From Gammaproteobacteria bacterium (GTDB taxonomy: Bacteria; Pseudomonadota; Gammaproteobacteria; BMS3Bbin11): a stretch of 8,667 nucleotides of DNA. The stretch lies in assembly GCA_030597275.1 (NCBI GenBank), contig JAUVSB010000052.1:1-8667 (forward strand). The letters are read 5' to 3'. Shown here piece after piece: positions 7,679 through 8,667 of this stretch. The first letter of the stretch is position 1, and each line of letters opens with the position of its first letter. The notes beneath the pieces are model-generated. The model was given only the letters and a program-made list of their open reading frames with translations. It did no database searches and was not told the DNA's origin. A program made the position numbers and the translations under genes.

Positions 7679-7745
7679 GTGAACTGATAGCTCATTGAAG
7701 CTAGACTAAGCGATTACAACACAAATATTAAAACCTATTACAACC

Positions 7746-7751
7746 AAAGGA
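7746..7751 (+). promoter_or_regulatory. Ribosome binding site of the mlaC-like gene
   Basis: AAAGGA lies nine bases before the ATG at 7761. This start gives a complete signal peptide directly, so the start is well supported. The rest of the 133-bp divergent region is very AT-rich, and I could not pick out convincing -35 and -10 boxes. Confidence 0.7.
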
Positions 7752-7760
7752 TATAAACAT

Positions 7761-8369
7761 ATGAAAAAGTTACTCCCCATCCTAATTGTATTACTGCTGA
7801 CACCTGCATTAGGTCTGGCGCAGCCATCCGGGTCATACGCAACAGCCAGCGCCGGGAGCTCACAATCTCGCCCAACACCCGATGCCATACTCAGAATGGG
7901 CATTCAAGATCTGCAAACCTTTCTAAGCAGTAATCAGGCGGGAAATCAGGAGGCACTGGTCGGACTGATTCGTGCGCGTATTGCGCCACAGTTTGATGTC
8001 CAGGCCCTGGCAGAATGGTCAGGCGGCTACTGGTATCAGCAGATGAACCCTGAACAAAGAAAAGCCTTCACCACAAAACTGGCTAAATCCTTCTTCTCCT
8101 CACTGGCTGAAATTGTTGGTGGATACGCAGGCAAACAGCCTGAAGTAAGGTTTATGCCTCCACGACGAATCGACGATAACGAAGTGGATGTCAGCGCTCG
8201 CGTTTACCCTGCAAATAACTATCCGATAGATATCAGGTTCTCATTCCACAAGTCACCTCGTGGCTGGAAAATCTTTGATGTCACTACCAATGGTATCAGT
8301 GCTATTTATTACTATCGCAAGATGTTTAATCAGCGCGCAAGACAGGGTGGGCTGGAAGCTCTTTTCTAG
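7761..8369 (+). CDS. MlaC/Ttg2-type periplasmic phospholipid-binding protein, orphan copy
   Basis: The 202-residue protein starts with a clear signal peptide: Lys2-Lys3, a hydrophobic core at about 4-18 and a likely cleavage after GLA-Q (Ala20). A low-complexity Ser/Ala/Pro-rich linker (about 22-40) follows. The remainder fits the MlaC (Tgt2, toluene tolerance Ttg2) family: IRARIAPQFDVQALAEWSGGYWYQQMNPEQRKAF in two parts (70-86 and 87-103), a helical stretch to about 122, then beta strands including DVSARVYP (143-150), IDIRFSFHK (156-164) and GWKIFDVTTNGISAIYYYR (168-186). MlaC shuttles phospholipids between the outer-membrane MlaA complex and the inner-membrane MlaFEDB transporter. No mlaFEDB or mlaA gene is adjacent, so this may be a second copy or serve another lipid carrier system. 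It has its own ribosome binding site and a terminator 33 bp after the stop, indicating a single-gene transcript. Family placement is good; the precise role is not shown. Confidence 0.87.
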   Translation: MKKLLPILIVLLLTPALGLAQPSGSYATASAGSSQSRPTPDAILRMGIQDLQTFLSSNQAGNQEALVGLIRARIAPQFDVQALAEWSGGYWYQQMNPEQRKAFTTKLAKSFFSSLAEIVGGYAGKQPEVRFMPPRRIDDNEVDVSARVYPANNYPIDIRFSFHKSPRGWKIFDVTTNGISAIYYYRKMFNQRARQGGLEALF

Positions 8370-8378
8370 GCTTTTCTT

Positions 8379-8450
8379 TTTTGTGCTAATCGCACAGACG
8401 TGAGGCTCCGCCCTTCAAGGTGGGGCCTTTTTTGTTTTGTGCTGGCGCAC
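8379..8450 (+). repeat. Short near-direct repeats flanking the terminator
   Basis: TTTTGTGCT followed closely by CGCAC occurs at 8379-8395 and again at 8435-8450, on either side of the terminator hairpin. Each copy is itself a small hairpin: TGTGC/GCACA around TAATC in the first, GTGC/GCAC around TGGC in the second. A further small hairpin, GGGGT/ACCCC around TGC, lies at 8457-8469. The repetition suggests local duplication or the boundary of a repeat element. Confidence 0.5.
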
Positions 8451-8667
8451 CGCCTGGGGGTTGCACCCCTTCCTGGTTAGTTCTTTTTATTCTCATTCTT
8501 GAATTGATCTGAGTGTTTCGCACTTCATATGCGAGTTCAGTTCTTTTGACGGCAAAAGAAACGAACCAAAGAAAAGCCGCCCCTACCGCGTTGGCCTTCG
8601 GCTGCTCTGCGCGCTTCAGCTTAGACCGGTCGCTGCGGAACTCGCTGCGCTCAGACAGTCCTCGCTC
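8386..8667 (-). repeat. Repeat-like tail with a 93-codon open frame on the minus strand, running off the window
   Basis: The final 298 bases after the mlaC-like gene hold no gene I can call with confidence. On the minus strand one frame is free of stops from the window edge (8667) to a TAG at 8388-8386. It encodes a basic peptide with ERGLSERSEFRSDRS, KANAVGAAFLWFVSFAVKR and a Gly/Pro-rich end. From memory, very similar AAFLWFVSFAVKR-type peptides and the underlying DNA (CTCGCTGCGCTC, CTTCGGCTGCTC) recur in many proteobacterial genomes as short hypothetical proteins, which suggests a dispersed repeat rather than a true gene. On the + strand the same triplet register is also open from 8503 to the edge. 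The stretch contains a TTCTTTTG/CAAAAGAA inverted repeat (8541-8560) and a CGCTGCG direct repeat (8631, 8643), and is GC-rich after about 8570. Whether it is ever translated is unknown. Its frame reads through the terminator of the neighbouring gene, which argues against coding. Confidence 0.45.
8402..8433 (+). terminator. Rho-independent terminator of the mlaC-like gene
   Basis: The 10-bp stem pairs AGGCTCCGCC (8403-8412) with GGTGGGGCCT (8419-8428), including two G-U pairs in RNA, around the loop CTTCAA. A run of six T (8428-8433) follows on the + strand. It starts 33 bp after the mlaC-like stop and is the only clear intrinsic terminator in the window. Confidence 0.88.

Noticed and set aside
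7695..7731. TTGAAG as a -35 box for the mlaC-like gene with TATTAA downstream as -10
   Set aside because: The spacing is about 25 bp and no -10-like hexamer lies at 16-18 bp, so the promoter cannot be called from sequence.
8518..8660. Possible CRISPR or attachment site in the repeat-rich tail
   Set aside because: The repeats are too short and irregular for a CRISPR array, and no integrase or tRNA gene is present to support an attachment site.

Overview
The window reads as a stretch of a gammaproteobacterial chromosome of medium GC content. This is inferred from gene content and order, not from a species match. An operon-like run on the + strand goes from the 3' end of the 16S rRNA methyltransferase gene rsmB, through a DUF4390 exported protein, an NtrY-type membrane sensor kinase and an NtrX-type response regulator, to the Trk potassium-uptake pair trkA and trkH (positions 2-7119). 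The genes overlap or are separated by at most 17 bases. No internal promoter or terminator is evident, so they are probably co-transcribed and partly translationally coupled.

After trkH the layout changes. A short AT-rich spacer holds a perfect 11-bp inverted repeat (7135-7158). Next is a convergent minus-strand gene for a cysteine-rich YcgN-type (UPF0260) protein (7190-7627). A 133-bp divergent intergenic region follows, with a second perfect palindrome (7658-7678). A single + strand gene for an exported MlaC/Ttg2-type lipid-binding protein (7761-8369) comes next and ends before a clear rho-independent terminator (8402-8433).

The last 298 bases contain no conventional gene. They are rich in small hairpins and become GC-rich towards the window edge. 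They look like one end of a dispersed repeat-like element, with reading frames open on both strands to the edge of the window.

Functionally, the main block couples a two-component system (NtrYX) to potassium uptake. TrkH is the membrane channel subunit and TrkA its cytosolic nucleotide-binding gating subunit. NtrY has three N-terminal membrane segments, a periplasmic sensor region, a fourth membrane segment, HAMP, PAS and complete kinase motifs. NtrX has receiver, AAA+ and Fis-type DNA-binding domains, but its AAA+ domain lacks the GAFTGA loop needed to engage sigma-54. Most of the window is conventional. The points most worth a second look are that NtrX loop, the two perfect palindromes bracketing ycgN, the orphan mlaC-like gene and the repeat-like tail. 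I see no convincing evidence of a wholly new system.
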